Assembly (NCBI GenBank): GCA_000611775.1
Contig: KK106981.1
Coordinates: forward strand, 1,917,507 to 1,981,506
Length of the DNA: 64,000 bases
Source: Umbilicaria muhlenbergii
Lineage: Eukaryota > Ascomycota > Lecanoromycetes > Umbilicariales > Umbilicariaceae
Direction: 5' to 3'
Shown: positions 1-11,785 of the stretch, piece by piece
Numbering within the stretch: position 1 is the stretch's first letter
How the letters are laid out: each line of letters begins with the position of its first letter
Program-made: the position numbers and the translations under genes
The notes under the pieces: model-generated
The model's input: the letters and a program-made list of their open reading frames with translations, nothing else
What the model was told of the DNA's origin: nothing
Database searches by the model: none

Positions 1-817
1 GTCACGTTTGGGTTTTCCGAACGCCATTTCTTGTCGAAGAAGTATTGGAAGCCACGAGAGATCAAAGCACACACGAACAGGTCAGCTAGTGTGATGCGGT
101 CGCCTACGAGGAAGGTGTTGACGAGGAGGTGTTGCTCGAGGACCGAGATGACTTTGAGGGTGGCCTTTTGTGACTCATCGACGTTCTTCTTGATGTAAGG
201 ATCACGGCCGATAAGAGGTCGGAACCATCCAGCGAGAGCAACAAGTAGTTCTTGGTTTGCGAATGACATCCACCTTACGATGGATGCGTAATCCTGCTTT
301 GTCTTGCCTAGGAGGCTGGTCTTCTCGTTCTGCGAGGTGACTTTATAAGGTCAGTATTGGCACTAGGAACTCGACATTTATGTCATACGCGTATGAGTAA
401 GAGGGGTTTAGGATCAGAGTGTGAATTTTCTCAACAGTAATCTTCAGACAGGGATAACTGAAATGATCATATGTCTCATCATGAAGAACGACCTAGGTAA
501 GGCACACGTAGTTGTCGAACATACCGTAGATTGCAACTGCGATACATTCGGTCAAGGTGTAGCCATCTGCGCCAACAAAGGTCGGGATATTGCCCAGAGG
601 GTTGAGCTTGAGATAGTCCTGGGATACACCTTTTGCTGGCTCAGTCGGCACGATCTCGAGGTCCAGCTTGTTGGCCTTGGCCACAGCGCGGATTGCGGTG
701 GAGCGTGGGTTGCCCTGTAGGATTATTTTGTGTCAGTGAACTGGACAAAGGTCGATGCACCCAGCGAGAATTGGAGGCGGAACCCACATCGTATGTGTAC
801 AGCTTGCCGAAAGACAT
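1..817 (-). CDS. TEF4: Translation elongation factor eEF1B gamma (N-terminal part, cut by window edge)
   Basis: This is the N-terminal, glutathione-S-transferase-like half of eEF1B gamma, the scaffold subunit of the complex that reloads eEF1A with GTP in the cytosol. I read three exons: 817-788, 714-525 and 340-1, the last running off the window. Exon 1 holds only MSFGKLYTYD. Exon 2 carries the thioredoxin-like fold with GNIPTFVG and LTECIAVAIY. Exon 3 reads VTSQNEKTSLLGKTKQDYAS and continues into the alpha-helical GST domain (FLVGDRITLADLF). The acceptor at 341 is AAG, a less common form, but it restores the conserved VTSQNEK join. The C-terminal eEF1G domain lies outside the window. It diverges from the uS9m gene, 227 bp away. 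A stand-alone GST is less likely because the KTKQDYAS segment is typical of eEF1B gamma. Confidence 0.9.
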
Positions 818-1044
818 CTTCGCGGATACTGTGTCTGTCTGCAATTGTGTTGATAGGTGGGGGGATAGTTTGTTGAAGTTCGAGGTCATGAAGAGTCGAA
901 ATTTGTGTGCTTTGGCGCTACGCGCTTGTCGCCTAGCGTAGCCAATAGAACTCCAACTTTGGTACTTCATGACTTTGACCTTTCTGCGGACACTTGTGCC
1001 CACTTCTCACTTGATTGACCGGCCATTCAGCCCCTACAAAGGCC
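818..1044. promoter_or_regulatory. Shared divergent promoter between eEF1B gamma and uS9m
   Basis: These 227 bp separate two divergently read translation genes. A CCAAT box lies at 942-946, a spot suited to the fungal CBF/HAP complex. No clear TATA box is seen. That it serves both genes is inferred from layout. Confidence 0.4.
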
Positions 1045-2058
1045 ATGCAGGCTTCCAAACTGCCTCTGACCCTCTTGAAAAGGGCCAGCCCACGTTGCCT
1101 GCAATGCTGCCTGCAATCCCGCCGCCTCCCTCATCCTGAGCCCCGATTCCGTCCATCGTCCGGCTCGCGGCACTTCTCGAATACCAGCGTCAAAGCTGCA
1201 ATCGCCGCCCCCGAAATCGACTTCTCCAAGCCCAGTCTGCCACCACTTAACAATCAAAATGCCCGTGTCGTCCCCGCCTCCGCCTCCTACTTTACCGGCA
1301 AACCTGACTTCACCGACAATCTCCTAACGCTACAATCCCTGCTCCGAAAATACCAGACACTACCTACATTGACACCCAGCCAAGCCCCTCGTGTCGCATG
1401 GCGTTCGCTCGCTCAATATCGTCTCCAGGTGGGCGAACCCGTCGGGGCATCTAAATACCATAAGATCATCGAAGTCTTGCACCGGCTTAACTTGATCCAC
1501 CCGTCTCTCATGCCCGAGGACCTGGCGCAGGAGATGCAAGCCTACAAGCGAGACATCAACCCCTATGCGAATGTGCCGAGGCCCGGCAAAATCGACGAGG
1601 ACGGCCGGGCAGTTGGGGTGGGAAGGCGGAAAGCCAGTAGCGCAAAGGTGTATCTGGTGGAAGGGGACGGAGAGGTGCTGGTGAACGGGAAGAGCTTGAA
1701 CAGTGCATTCCCGCGGATACATGATCGGGAAAGTGCCTTGTGGGCGCTGAAGGCTACAGAGAGGATGGACAAGTACAACGTGTGGGCGCTGGCGACTGGT
1801 GGAGGGTTGACGGGGCAAGCGGAGTCGATTACGCTGGGTCTGGCGAAGGCGTTACTGGTGCATGAGCCGATGTTGAAACCGGCGTTGAGGAGGGGTGAGT
1901 TCGCTGTCACGACGTTGCTCCAACCATGATGAATAGGAGCACAATGCTGACTTCTACTATCTACAGCCGGTTGTATCACCAGGGATCCTCGGAGAGTAGA
2001 GAGGAAAAAGCCTGGACACGTGAAGGCTCGAAAGATGCCGGCGTGGGTAAAGAGGTAG
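1045..2058 (+). CDS. MRPS9: Mitochondrial small-subunit ribosomal protein uS9m
   Basis: This is the mitochondrial version of ribosomal protein S9, part of the small subunit in the matrix. Exons are 1045-1894 and 1967-2058, giving 313 residues. The first ATG of the frame is at 1045. The protein opens with a basic, Leu/Ser-rich presequence ([20 protein letters not shown]), as expected for import. The C-terminal third is the S9 domain: [14 protein letters not shown], then [20 protein letters not shown], then the second exon with [18 protein letters not shown] and the ending MPAWVKR. The intron is 72 nt with GTGAGT and CTACAG ends and falls just before the basic tail. The long N-terminal extension is normal for fungal uS9m. 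Cytosolic uS9 is much shorter, so the assignment is firm. Confidence 0.93.
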
Positions 2059-3080
2059 AATATGATCTGCAGGATATTGTGTTGTTGTCATCTGTCCATT
2101 AGCATTACGAGGAGTAACGAATGAAAGCCAGCTCCCATTGGCGTTGTAAAACATATTCAGCCAGGCTGTTCTCTACCTCTACTACCCAAAATGGTTTCCC
2201 GCAGCCGCTATCTTATGGTTCGCTATCGGGGCGTACGGGTCAAGGGGTGCAATCCATGTTACCCATTTCATATCACACAAGTGCGTACCAATAGTATCGA
2301 ACGTGCCCGCGCCAGTCCTGTGTACGGGCCATGCTAGACTCCGTGACTTCATACTTTTGTAATCAATTATCGCATGTTTGCCTCTATCATAATCGAGGCT
2401 TGAGCGCTACGAGCAAGAAGAAAGTGCAGCTAGCGTATGTCTGTGGCCAGGTCCAAAAGATTTGCTCATTCTCATAATCTAAAAACTTCGCGGCTCAGGG
2501 TCGGCTCTGAGTGTCTGCTTGACGGGGAAGATCGCTTGTAAAAAAAAGCTCACTGCAGCCACGGAGGTCTGTGAATATTGCCGTCACCGCGGTGCAGGTA
2601 TGGCTAGCACCAGTTCAGAAGAGACGAGAATCGACTATTTGAAGCTTGTCGCATAAGCCTCGCGATCACTCTGCCGAATCCTACCCCGTACGGGGTAGGA
2701 GACCTTACTGGAGTGCACATAGATGTTTGCCACAAGTTGCCCTGACCTATCGCTATGCGCTTTCGCTCCTGCTCTGTAGATCCGGGGAAATCGCCTTGCG
2801 CTGCTGTTTGTGGCAGGATCGTCTCTGTGGATTGGGATAATGACGAAGCGAAATGCATGACCGGAAAGCGCAATACCTCCGCTATTCGCGAATCGCGACA
2901 AAAAAGATGCCTATCACTTTATGGCGCAAAATCCCGGGTTGGCGATACATGCGCTGAGAAATGAGTAACATCACAGTAGGAAGAAGACTTGGACCTTTGA
3001 CGAGATTTGGCCGCTTAGGGCGCCGAGGTTACGATTCCCCTTCTGAACAGAGGAGGCAGACATGTTGATTGCTGATCGTC

Positions 3081-3166
3081 AAAGTGACAACTCATGCATG
3101 CAGCGCAAGTTCATAGGATTCCTGATGCCGAAATGACAATTCATGCATGCAATGCATGTTCATAGA
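3081..3166. repeat. Imperfect tandem duplication, period 49 bp
   Basis: A block of about 36 bp centred on CTCATGCATGCAGCGC (3081-3117) recurs with several changes at 3130-3166. Both copies contain the palindrome CATGCATG. Function unknown. Confidence 0.6.
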
Positions 3167-5703
3167 AGAGCCCTCTCATGTCCCTTCGAAAACTCAATTT
3201 GTGTTGCTGTCTGACAGTCTCGATGCTGACGAAGATGTACCAGATGTTGTTGCCGCTAGACAGAATGCGGACTGGCAAGCATGGGAAAGGATTTCTGATG
3301 GCATGTTCGTACAGAATGGAATTCCGAGTTGCCTGGTCTGACTGGACGGTCCTCCGCTGTCAAAAAGACGGGCAAGAGTCGGTGAAAAAGGCAAAAGTCA
3401 GAGGATTGCAGCTCTGATGACGCTCTTACGGGCCTTAAGAAAGTAGGTAACAAAGAAAAGAGCAGGGCACGCAAAGCTCTCAACATATTTACCTGTACCT
3501 ATCAGAGGTCTGTGTGTCCTGGCGGAGATTGTTATACTCCTACCAAGTGCTTCCGTATACCCAAGTCTTTCAGGCCCCGTGCCTCTCTTACGGTTGGTTT
3601 CTTGCAGTGCGGACTCGTTCGAATGACCCCTCCCCGCGTGATCGCCAAACTCAATAGGTACCTGGCGTGCCTAGGCACGGCAAATGAGATGGCTTGAAAC
3701 GTTTTGCCTCTGCTGCAGCATCCGAGTGCTCTAGACAGCTATTCAGTCCGTGGAGCACGACTGGACCCAGACACACTATCTCAACACAGGAGTTATGAAG
3801 GACGGTCTGACGCCACTGCTGTTGGGTATGAGGAAGCAGGACTTCTGGCCATTCTGGCCCTCGATCTCAACCTCTCACCGCTTGCGGTTAGGCGCACATG
3901 ACCGCAAACTCATGTCGGCTGGCTGGCACTAAGCTGGGGACCTGCATGTGAAACAACGGACGAGGCGCCACAGTCCGGGGTCGACCAGTCGCCGCATGCG
4001 CCAGGTTGCTACCGTCATCGACCCTGTCAGGTACGTGTTGTTACATGTACTTTCGAAGTTGACGGCGACGGGGACATGTGCTCTCTGCTGCGATGTACAA
4101 GTCCTCGGTCCGTTGATTCCGCGGGGGAGCGCTGATCTTTATGTGCTGTCCTATTTTCAGCTCAAAGGATCATCGGCGATCCTGGCCCGGCGCCTTACTG
4201 GGGCGAGGTGATCGACACTGTTCGCACCCAACGCCCTGGATATCGCAGCCCAAGCCAAAGCAAGGAAGCAGTTCCTGTCGTCGATCAAGAACAACTCCGC
4301 ACTTCCGGGACCCGAATAATGATTGACTTCCACGCTACTGCGTATGCCGTGGTGATCCTCCGTACAGTGACTAAGGTACGAGTACAGTACGAGTACTCCT
4401 AGAAGAGCACGACTTGCAAGGTAAGGTAGTTTACCTTCCCCCTTAAGCCGTGCGCGGTATGAGCACTTCAGGACCCCTCCCGCTGCCTGAGATACCAGTG
4501 CTGAGCGATGGGACTGTAGCCGAGAGAGCGAGCGTGGTACGACGGCACTAGTAGGAGCAGTCATGGCTCACTTTGGCAATAACCGTTGCTTCTCTCGGTC
4601 GGTGATTAGTGGGAGACGCAGGCGAGATTCGGATAAGGTAGGAGGATGAGATTTCGCGTGTTACAGAATATGACTACTGAGATGAATTGGGATCAGATGA
4701 CAGACCAGGACGGAGCTGCCCATGTCGCCAAAAGCCACCCGGTGCGTGTGATTGGCGCACAACAGTCCTCGTGCATCCTGGTGCACTGGGTTGTACAAAG
4801 TGCAAGCCTCAATTCAAGCGATCTCCCGACAAAACAAGGACGGAACAAAATTTAAAAAAAGCTGAAACTCGCAGAGGGGGGATGTGGCGTCGTCTAGTCG
4901 CACAAACTTCGTGCTCCAAGGCGCGGACGGCGCGGCGGCCTGCATCATGATCACGGCCGATGGGAAAATCCACTGCTTTGACAGGACCCCGGGATCAAGG
5001 ACCGGTCGTCCAGATCAAGTCGGAGCTCCTGTTTCTGCTTGCTGCTGCGGGGGGGGGGCCGTATGCACCATGCAGAGGGACAGGAGGAGAAGGCAAGGGA
5101 CGCGGAGGGATTGGTGTTAGCATCAGCATGATTCGCATTATTCTTTGGGCGAGCAGACGTCGTCCGGAGTAGGGCGGAGCATGCAGATGACTCGGACGCG
5201 AAGTTCGACATTCGATATTCGATAATCGATAATCGAGAATCGGGCGAGAAGTGACCGTTGACTGGTACGAAGTGCGATGGTTATCTCGCGCCGTTGGGGT
5301 CTAATGTCTGCGACACCGTTGCTTGCATCGCATGTAGGGGGACAACGTAGCTTTTGTTTGAGATGTCATGTTTGGGGGGGAGCAGGCTAAGGCAAGGTAG
5401 GGTTTCGTGGCGAAGGCTAGGGTGAAGCGGAGCACTCCTTCCATCTCGATTCGCGATGACGATCATGATCATGATAGCGACGAAGGATCTGGAAACGACT
5501 GGAATAGGATTAAAAGGATTCATGGAAGCCGTCGACTGGGCGTCAGTGGGTGGCCAACGTAGGTCGGAAAGCGGATACTGGATGCTAGTGGCTCAGGTAG
5601 TGGCTGGCTAAGGGCGATGCTCTTGATCATGGTATTGAACTCTCCGTCCCCAGTGCTGGACGGGGCCACGCGCAGAGGGAGTGGGGAGAGTCTATCGCTG
5701 GAA

Positions 5704-5737
5704 GATGGTTAGGGGATGGTTAGGGAGTGGTTAGGGA
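5704..5737. repeat. Three 11-bp repeats with TTAGGG cores
   Basis: GATGGTTAGGG occurs twice in a row and is followed by AGTGGTTAGGG. Each unit contains one TTAGGG, the usual filamentous-fungal telomere unit, but the units are not a plain telomere array. Confidence 0.6.
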
Positions 5738-6069
5738 GCGCAATGGGAACGAGTCCATGAACATTAACGTGATTAACGTTGATTGGAATCATCCGGCTAC
5801 AGGCTTTTGAGTTCCAACCACCAAAACGGCAGCAGCCTCTCCCCCCGCGCCATAGGCCACAGGCGATAGACTTCCTAGGGAATGGCAATCATGGCACTCC
5901 TGCAGTCCTGCTGTTCTCGCCATTCTCGCACGATCCGTCGAATGCCGTGCATTCTTTGTTCAATGCCCTCCGAACTCTGCCCCTTCAATATTCCCTGGCC
6001 CACGCGACTCCGGCCTCCTTCGCCCCGGGTCGGATTCGGTCGTGCAGGTCCACTCTTCAATTTCTCGTC

Positions 6070-6095
6070 CCCTCTGCCTCTGCCTCTGCCTCTGC
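6070..6095. repeat. Short CCTCTG hexanucleotide run
   Basis: About four CCTCTG units lie 125 bp upstream of the larger GTGCCT microsatellite and have a related unit. Confidence 0.6.
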
Positions 6096-6219
6096 CTTTG
6101 TCTCGGTCTCGACGAGCTTGTGTCATAGCGCATGTGGCGTCTCGTCTCTCCTGTCATCCTCCTGCGCTTCTTACCTTACAGTAGCATATCTGACCCTTAC
6201 GCATCCAATCTGCCAGTGC

Positions 6220-6220
<1 letters not shown>

Positions 6221-6296
<76 letters not shown>

Positions 6297-6305
6297 ACCT
6301 GTACG

Positions 6306-6336
<31 letters not shown>
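6221..6336. repeat. GTGCCT hexanucleotide microsatellite, about 19 units
   Basis: A nearly pure (GTGCCT)n array of about 116 bp, broken by a few single changes near 6295-6307. Its length is a multiple of three, so it gives long open frames of repeating Val-Pro or Cys-Ala dipeptides. I take these as artefacts of the repeat, not genes. Confidence 0.9.
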
Positions 6337-6337
<1 letters not shown>

Positions 6338-7563
6338 CCTACGCCGCACTGTTATGCCACTGATGCGAATACCGAGTGACTTCGCGTCGGTACCTACAGT
6401 AGCTTATGTTTAGAGCTCTACACGTCCGCCAGCCGAAGCTACCTTACCTTCGTGGACCTGCCATTTCCACTCCACAGGCCATCCTGCTACGCGGGAACTA
6501 TACTCCGTACGCATGACCTGCTTTGGCGCATCGACCTTACTTCTGACTTCTGCAAGATTTGATGCCACCCAATTGGATGCCTTGGCTGCGGATCTCTTTC
6601 TTCTTTCTGCTCCAACTCCAGCCCGTCCGGATCCAGCCAGGCAGGTAAGGTGCCTCGAACCAGCTGCGGTGGCGTGGGCCAATCGTGCACCGAGCCGACT
6701 AGGGCAAACGGGTCTGGATACGCACCAAGAAGCGGGCAGTGAAGCAGCGAGGTAACGGGCACATCACTTGGCATTACTGCCGTATCGAATCTCGGCTCGC
6801 TGCGACCCCCTACGCCGGTGTGTTGACGAAACGACTAGAAAATAAGACTGGCCTCGAAAAGGCCTGCGACTATTAACCGTTGCGGACACCCCGCCTTGTC
6901 ACCTATCCCCTGGCGAACCTCACACTGTCATACGTCCAGGGTTCGACTGGGTGGCCCGTCGGGCATCGATGTGAGCTATTGATCGACCTGCAACTGACCA
7001 ACGCCGCTCAACGGCCATCTCGGGCATCACGCACTTTTCTTCACTCATCTCCTGCTCCATCCGTCTGTCATAACACATGGATTGTGTTCCAGACGCCTGA
7101 TCGAGAAGCGTATAAACATTTTCTGCTCCGCTGGTCGCGGTGGGGTGCTTCCTTGCGCGGGGCGTTGACGCAGGTGTCTCTACCCTTACTTGTATTTTCC
7201 ATATACGAAGAACAAATCGAGCGTCCTCTGGCAGGCGCATAAACGTTCCAGACCGTATCTGACGCATTCTCTGATTCCGCGACGGGGGTGAGCGCCTTTG
7301 TACAAATAAACTGCTGACGGCCCCGTCCCTTCGGTCTGACGAGCTTCTCTAGGCTACGATTCCTTCACATGCGCCTCAGCGGACGACGTTCACTACGAAC
7401 ATTCACTCGAAAATCGCCCACCTCTCCAAAAGTCTCCTACTGGTCACCGACGCACCTCGAAAAGCTGGCACTCTACGCGACTCCACCTCTCACGCCTTCG
7501 GCGCATCGAATACCGGTCTTCGATCCGCCGCTGGGAGAACTCCACTGGGACCGACTCTGTGGG

Positions 7564-8872
7564 ATGGAGGGGGACGAACGACAGAGAAGGCAATATGACC
7601 AGGCGAATTATCCGTCCGCGCGAGGCTACGGCCCAACCTCGAGAGGTTTACCGAGCAGCAGCAGCAGTAGCAGCAGCAACGTTCCTGACAGGTTCGGGCA
7701 ATCGCAATTGTTAGCAACCCGCACGGAAATGTCTGCACCTCCAGCAGTGCCGGGACCGGCTGCGCAAGCACTTGCGTATGGCTACACGCAAGGCCAGCAG
7801 TATGCAGCGCAGCCGCTGCACGGTAGCTCCTTGCAGTACACCCCGGACTTTTCGCCTCCAGACCCTCAAAGACAACAGCAGTTCCCGCAGTATGCCTCAA
7901 ACATGATGTATAATGTCCCTTCGCAGGCTCAGCAGCAATCACCATATGAGTCTGTGTCACAGTACCAGCCACGGCAGTCTGCAGCCATCGAGGTGCTCTC
8001 GACGCAGTTCGGCGTTCCACAATACTTTAACCCGAGCGAGCCAACCAGTGCGGCGGGCCCTGCGGTACCTCAACAATACGCGTCTGCCCAGTTCCAGCAG
8101 CCGATGTCATATCCTCCTCAACAAGCTTCACTTGCACGGTCCACCAACCCTTCACCCTACCAGTCTAGCATGCCGGATTTCGCCCAGCCCATCGCAAGCG
8201 AGGCCCTTGAACAGCAGGAGCTTGCTCTCGACTCGTCGAGCTATGATGATGCCTACAATCAATATCAGACCGCTTTGAAGTCAACTTTCGAGAATACGCG
8301 GAGTGGGAGATTGATTGAAGCGGGCCATTCCTTGCTTGAAATCTCAGAATGGTTGTTGGGGCATGCCGTGGAACTAGGTGGGCTAATTTCCGTCCAAAAA
8401 CATTCTTCTATTCCCGCTGAACACTCCGAAGGTCTAGTTCGGGATGAACAGGAGTTGCACAGCGATCGCATCAAGCTGTGGAACGAATTCAACACCTGCT
8501 GGCTGGCAGTCTTGCAAAGACAGAAAGAGAACACTCAAGAAATGCTGGATACTGGTCAGCCTCCCCGACCGCCTCAGAGTATCCTCCAGGAAGATTTCCT
8601 GGAGAGAATGGGCCGAGAACTGGTACGGCTTTGCGATATTATGGAGCGACATGGTCTCGTGGATTACCAAATGGGTGTTTGGGAAGAGGAAATCATCCAT
8701 GGTGAGCAGGCTGCGCCCAAACTCCAAAGTAAAGGTGTTTAAGTAGCTCATCAATTATCACACAGTCCTGACGGAATGTCTTGACCTCCTAGAAGGCGAC
8801 GAGGAAGACCCTCCAGTGGCAGCGGCCAGCACACAAGTAGGCCCATCAGCCATGGGTTCTGGCTCTCGATAA
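7564..8872 (+). CDS. Conserved Gln/Ser-rich protein of unknown function
   Basis: Two exons, 7564-8701 and 8766-8872, give 414 residues. The first about 240 residues are disordered: a run of eight serines near residue 35, then Gln/Pro/Tyr-rich sequence (QQFPQYASNMMYN, QPMSYPPQQ). The last about 150 residues look folded and helical, with TLKSTFENTRSGRL-like helices followed by SEWLLGHAVELGG, MGRELVRLCDIMERHG and VDYQMGVWEEEIIHVLTECL. The intron (64 nt, GTGAGC to CACAG) splits this last conserved block and splicing restores it. I chose ATG 7564; ATG 7369 is in frame and would add 65 residues. I do not recognise a named family. Low-complexity N-terminus plus a helical C-terminus could suit a regulatory or RNA-granule protein, but that is only a guess. 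Confidence 0.75.
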
Positions 8873-10746
8873 CATGCAACACCTTGCCCGTACCAAGGCC
8901 ACCACGGACGCCATCTCACCTCACTTCGTTTCAGACGATCTTTTACCATGGAAACCTTTAGACTGTCAGTCTTCTACCATAACCATACTCTGTATCGCAG
9001 CCATCGCAATCGCGCCACCTGCGACTCTCATAACCACTTGCGCTTCGACGGTCATGCGACGACAGAAAAGTTTCTTGTACACTTAACAGTCTTAGACTTC
9101 GGGATAATCAGGCAACAGGTGTTAGGTCTTATTTGTCGGCCGGACTATACCCATGGGTGGCAGTCTCGATTATTGACCCAGTACATTCATGCGCGGCTGG
9201 ACTGGATTTTCGGGCGTTTTTCCTTTGCATTCTATCATGTAACTTATCACAGAGAGCGCCGTTGTGCTCCGGGCGTTGTCGTACAAAGACAGAGAGCACA
9301 CAGTTAAAGAAGGGAAATGTATGTATCTGGGGAAGGGGGGAGGGGAAGGAAGGTAACAACATCAGGGAGGAGAGGCTGCAAACCGAGACTCAAGGGCGCG
9401 TGCGGAGGGATAGGGGGTCCTCCATGTTGGCTCCAGAATGGCTCGTCGACACAAAGCAACACGCTTCAAGTATTCTACGAAGTAGAAGCCAAGGTGCATG
9501 CCATCCAACACACGACGTCCGAGAGCGACAACAACGCAGCAAGGCAAGACAAGAGCGAAACTTGCTCCTGTAACTGCTGCTGCTGCTGCTGCTGTTCTTC
9601 ATGTTGTTGATTTGCCTCGCTACATGGTACAGCAAATGCACCTAGCATCCCTTAAATTTCAAGGGGCTTGCATGTACATATTGCAACTATTCTCACTGTG
9701 ATATCCAATCATGCCGACCAAACATGACTGATATGGAGCCCAATCATGTCCCAACCCACGCCTGATTATGAGTTGTTATACTGCCGTTTGGAAGCGACGA
9801 GAAGGAGTAAGGCTCCTTGATGCCCCCGGGTAATCGACATAGGCACTCTACCCCTGATTGGCAGTGGATCAATCTTCGCCACCCCCCTTCCCGCAATCAA
9901 GCAACCTTTTCCTGCTGCATTTCTGCTTGCATTATCTGCTACTGCAGGCGTGGTGAACAACAACCTCGCGTGTCGGTCAAGCAGCACACCACAGACCAAC
10001 GTCCGATGTCGCTGGCACCCAATCGCAAGCTCCCAAACGCGCCCGATGATTGGGGAGGCCCCCCGGTCGCGCATGCGCCGCGCATTGCAGAACACCAGAA
10101 GGATCGACGCGGCGGAAACTGGGGGTGGGTGTGAGAGAAAGAGAGGGCAGGCAGTTGGGCAGCAAATCGGGCGCCAACCATTTCATTGGGCCTGTTGCCC
10201 TTCCCTGGTCGATCACGGGCCCGGAGAGATCGACGGAGCGATCGGCGGACCAGGGCGGGTGGGGGAAGGGGCTGGATGCACCGCAAAACGGGGACTTGGG
10301 TAGTTGGGTTGGGGGGAACGACGATCGCGACCGGATGTGGTGGGGTTTGTGGCAGACGGAGGTTTTTATAGACTACGGCTTTATCGTGGGTACTACGGAG
10401 GAGGGAGCCAGGATTGTTCCGTCAATCGAACCATGTGGAGTTATTGTAGGGCGAGGGCGATCGACTGGGTTAGGCCGCGATGCAGCGCCGTTTTGCACGC
10501 TTAGGCGGGGCGTTGCTATAGTATGGAACGATCTTCTGGATTTGGACTCGGTGGGGAGATGAGGCGACTTGCAACGTGAACTATATTCATGCCAGTTGCC
10601 TATTTGGAAACGAAATGCGTGATTCGTGTGCTCCTCAGCACGTTTACCGAACTCCAACGGCTTTACTGGCCCCCATTGGATATCTCCGTGCATGCACGCC
10701 CATGACCAAAGCAAGCTTCCAACGAACTCGTCGTCGAGGGTATCGA
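8873..10746. other. Intergenic, 1.9 kb
   Basis: No gene recognised. Open frames are short and overlap on both strands. A (CTG)7 run at 9574-9594 is the only clear repeat. The part at 10100-10500 is GC-rich and forms several overlapping random frames. Confidence 0.5.
9574..9594. repeat. (CTG)7 trinucleotide run
   Basis: Seven perfect CTG units in intergenic DNA. Confidence 0.85.
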
Positions 10747-11785
10747 TCAAAACTGGTCTAGTGTAGCGGTCAGCATGCCTGATATCTGCAAGACTTCAGC
10801 CGAGGGTAGTAGTCCACGGGCCTCGTGGCCTTCGCAGGGACTAGGTATCGGAGGCTTTTCCGGAGAAGATTTCTTCTTCTTACCTAGAGTCATGCTCATT
10901 GAAACATCTGTGTTCTCCACCATCTTCGTGAACTCCTCGAAGCTGATCTTTCCGTCTCTATCTTTATCCGCTTCCATGATGGTCTTGTCCACGATCTAGA
11001 CGATAGCACAGACGTCAGTTCGGCCTTTGTATTTCCAATTCTCCCACAGCTTCGACAACTCCCCACACGTCATGCATGGAACGGAAGAGTTCCACCTCCA
11101 CATGAAACCCCCCCCCATGCCAGTAGAACCTCGGATTGCAATGAAGCATTCCTCACTTACTTGCTGCAGCTGCATGTCCTTCAAATTACTGCCCACCATC
11201 ATCTTCAGCACAATAAACAACTCTCCATTGCTGATGTATCCATCACGGTCGATGTCATAGACCTTGAATGCAAACTTCAGTTTCTCCTCCTTGTTGCCTT
11301 TCGAGCTGAACGCGCTCAGGCCTGAAACGAATTCCTGGAAGTCGACATCGCCGCCGCCGTCTTCGTCGAAGATGGCAATCATACTAGGGGTAGGACGGAA
11401 AGCGCCATGTTAGTGCATGTAGATTATTGTTATCGAAGAGAAGTAGCGAGAAGTAGAAGACAGAAGTACCGGGTCGCAAGTGGGTTGGATGAGACCTGAG
11501 GTAGCGAGAGGAACTCCTCTCGCTCGATCGTGCCGGAATTGTCCTGTGCAGCGGGACAGAATGTTAGCATTCGGGCAGTAGATAAGTGGCCATGGGCCTA
11601 TTCAGCTCAATCGGGTTGCACTGTCTGACCTTATCCAGCTTCATAAACCTCTTCCGCAGCCTGTCGACCTCATCACGATCGACTATCGTGTCGCACGGTC
11701 AGTCTGGCCTCGTTCCCTATCTGCTGTACGCTGCGCATCTAGGGACGGCCATACAATTTGAACCTTGTACTATGTTATCCAGCAT
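10747..11785 (-). CDS. CNB1: Calcineurin regulatory subunit B (EF-hand protein)
   Basis: Calcineurin B is the Ca2+-binding subunit of the phosphatase that drives Ca2+ and stress signalling and growth in fungi. Exons read 11785-11755 (start unsure), 11682-11630, 11543-11470, 11383-11161, 10995-10884 and 10757-10747. They join into [80 protein letters not shown] and [20 protein letters not shown], i.e. four EF-hands with good Asp/Glu ligands, ending SMTLDQF. The last exon codes only the final DQF. The true N-terminus is hidden: the family starts with a myristoylated MG, but the only in-frame ATG before the conserved block is the MLDN at 11785, and no ATGG lies in the roughly 500 bp upstream. 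Donors at 11629 (GTCAGA) and 11469 (GTACTT) are weak. Identity of the gene is secure; its first exon is not. Confidence 0.88.

Larger units (their letters stand above)
2059..7563. other. Gene-poor stretch, 5.5 kb
   Basis: I recognise no gene here on either strand. The open frames are short, overlap on both strands and show no familiar motif. The stretch holds small repeats (listed separately), a GC-rich run near 5048-5060 and short inverted repeats such as AAGGTAAGGTAGTTTACCTT at 4419-4438. An in-frame ATG at 7369 could extend the next gene upstream, but 7564 looks like the better start. No transposon ends or coding remnants were seen. Confidence 0.5.

Noticed and set aside
6132-6413. Open frames with long Cys-Ala or Val-Pro dipeptide runs
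   Set aside because: These are translations of the GTGCCT microsatellite; length divisible by three keeps the frames open without selection.
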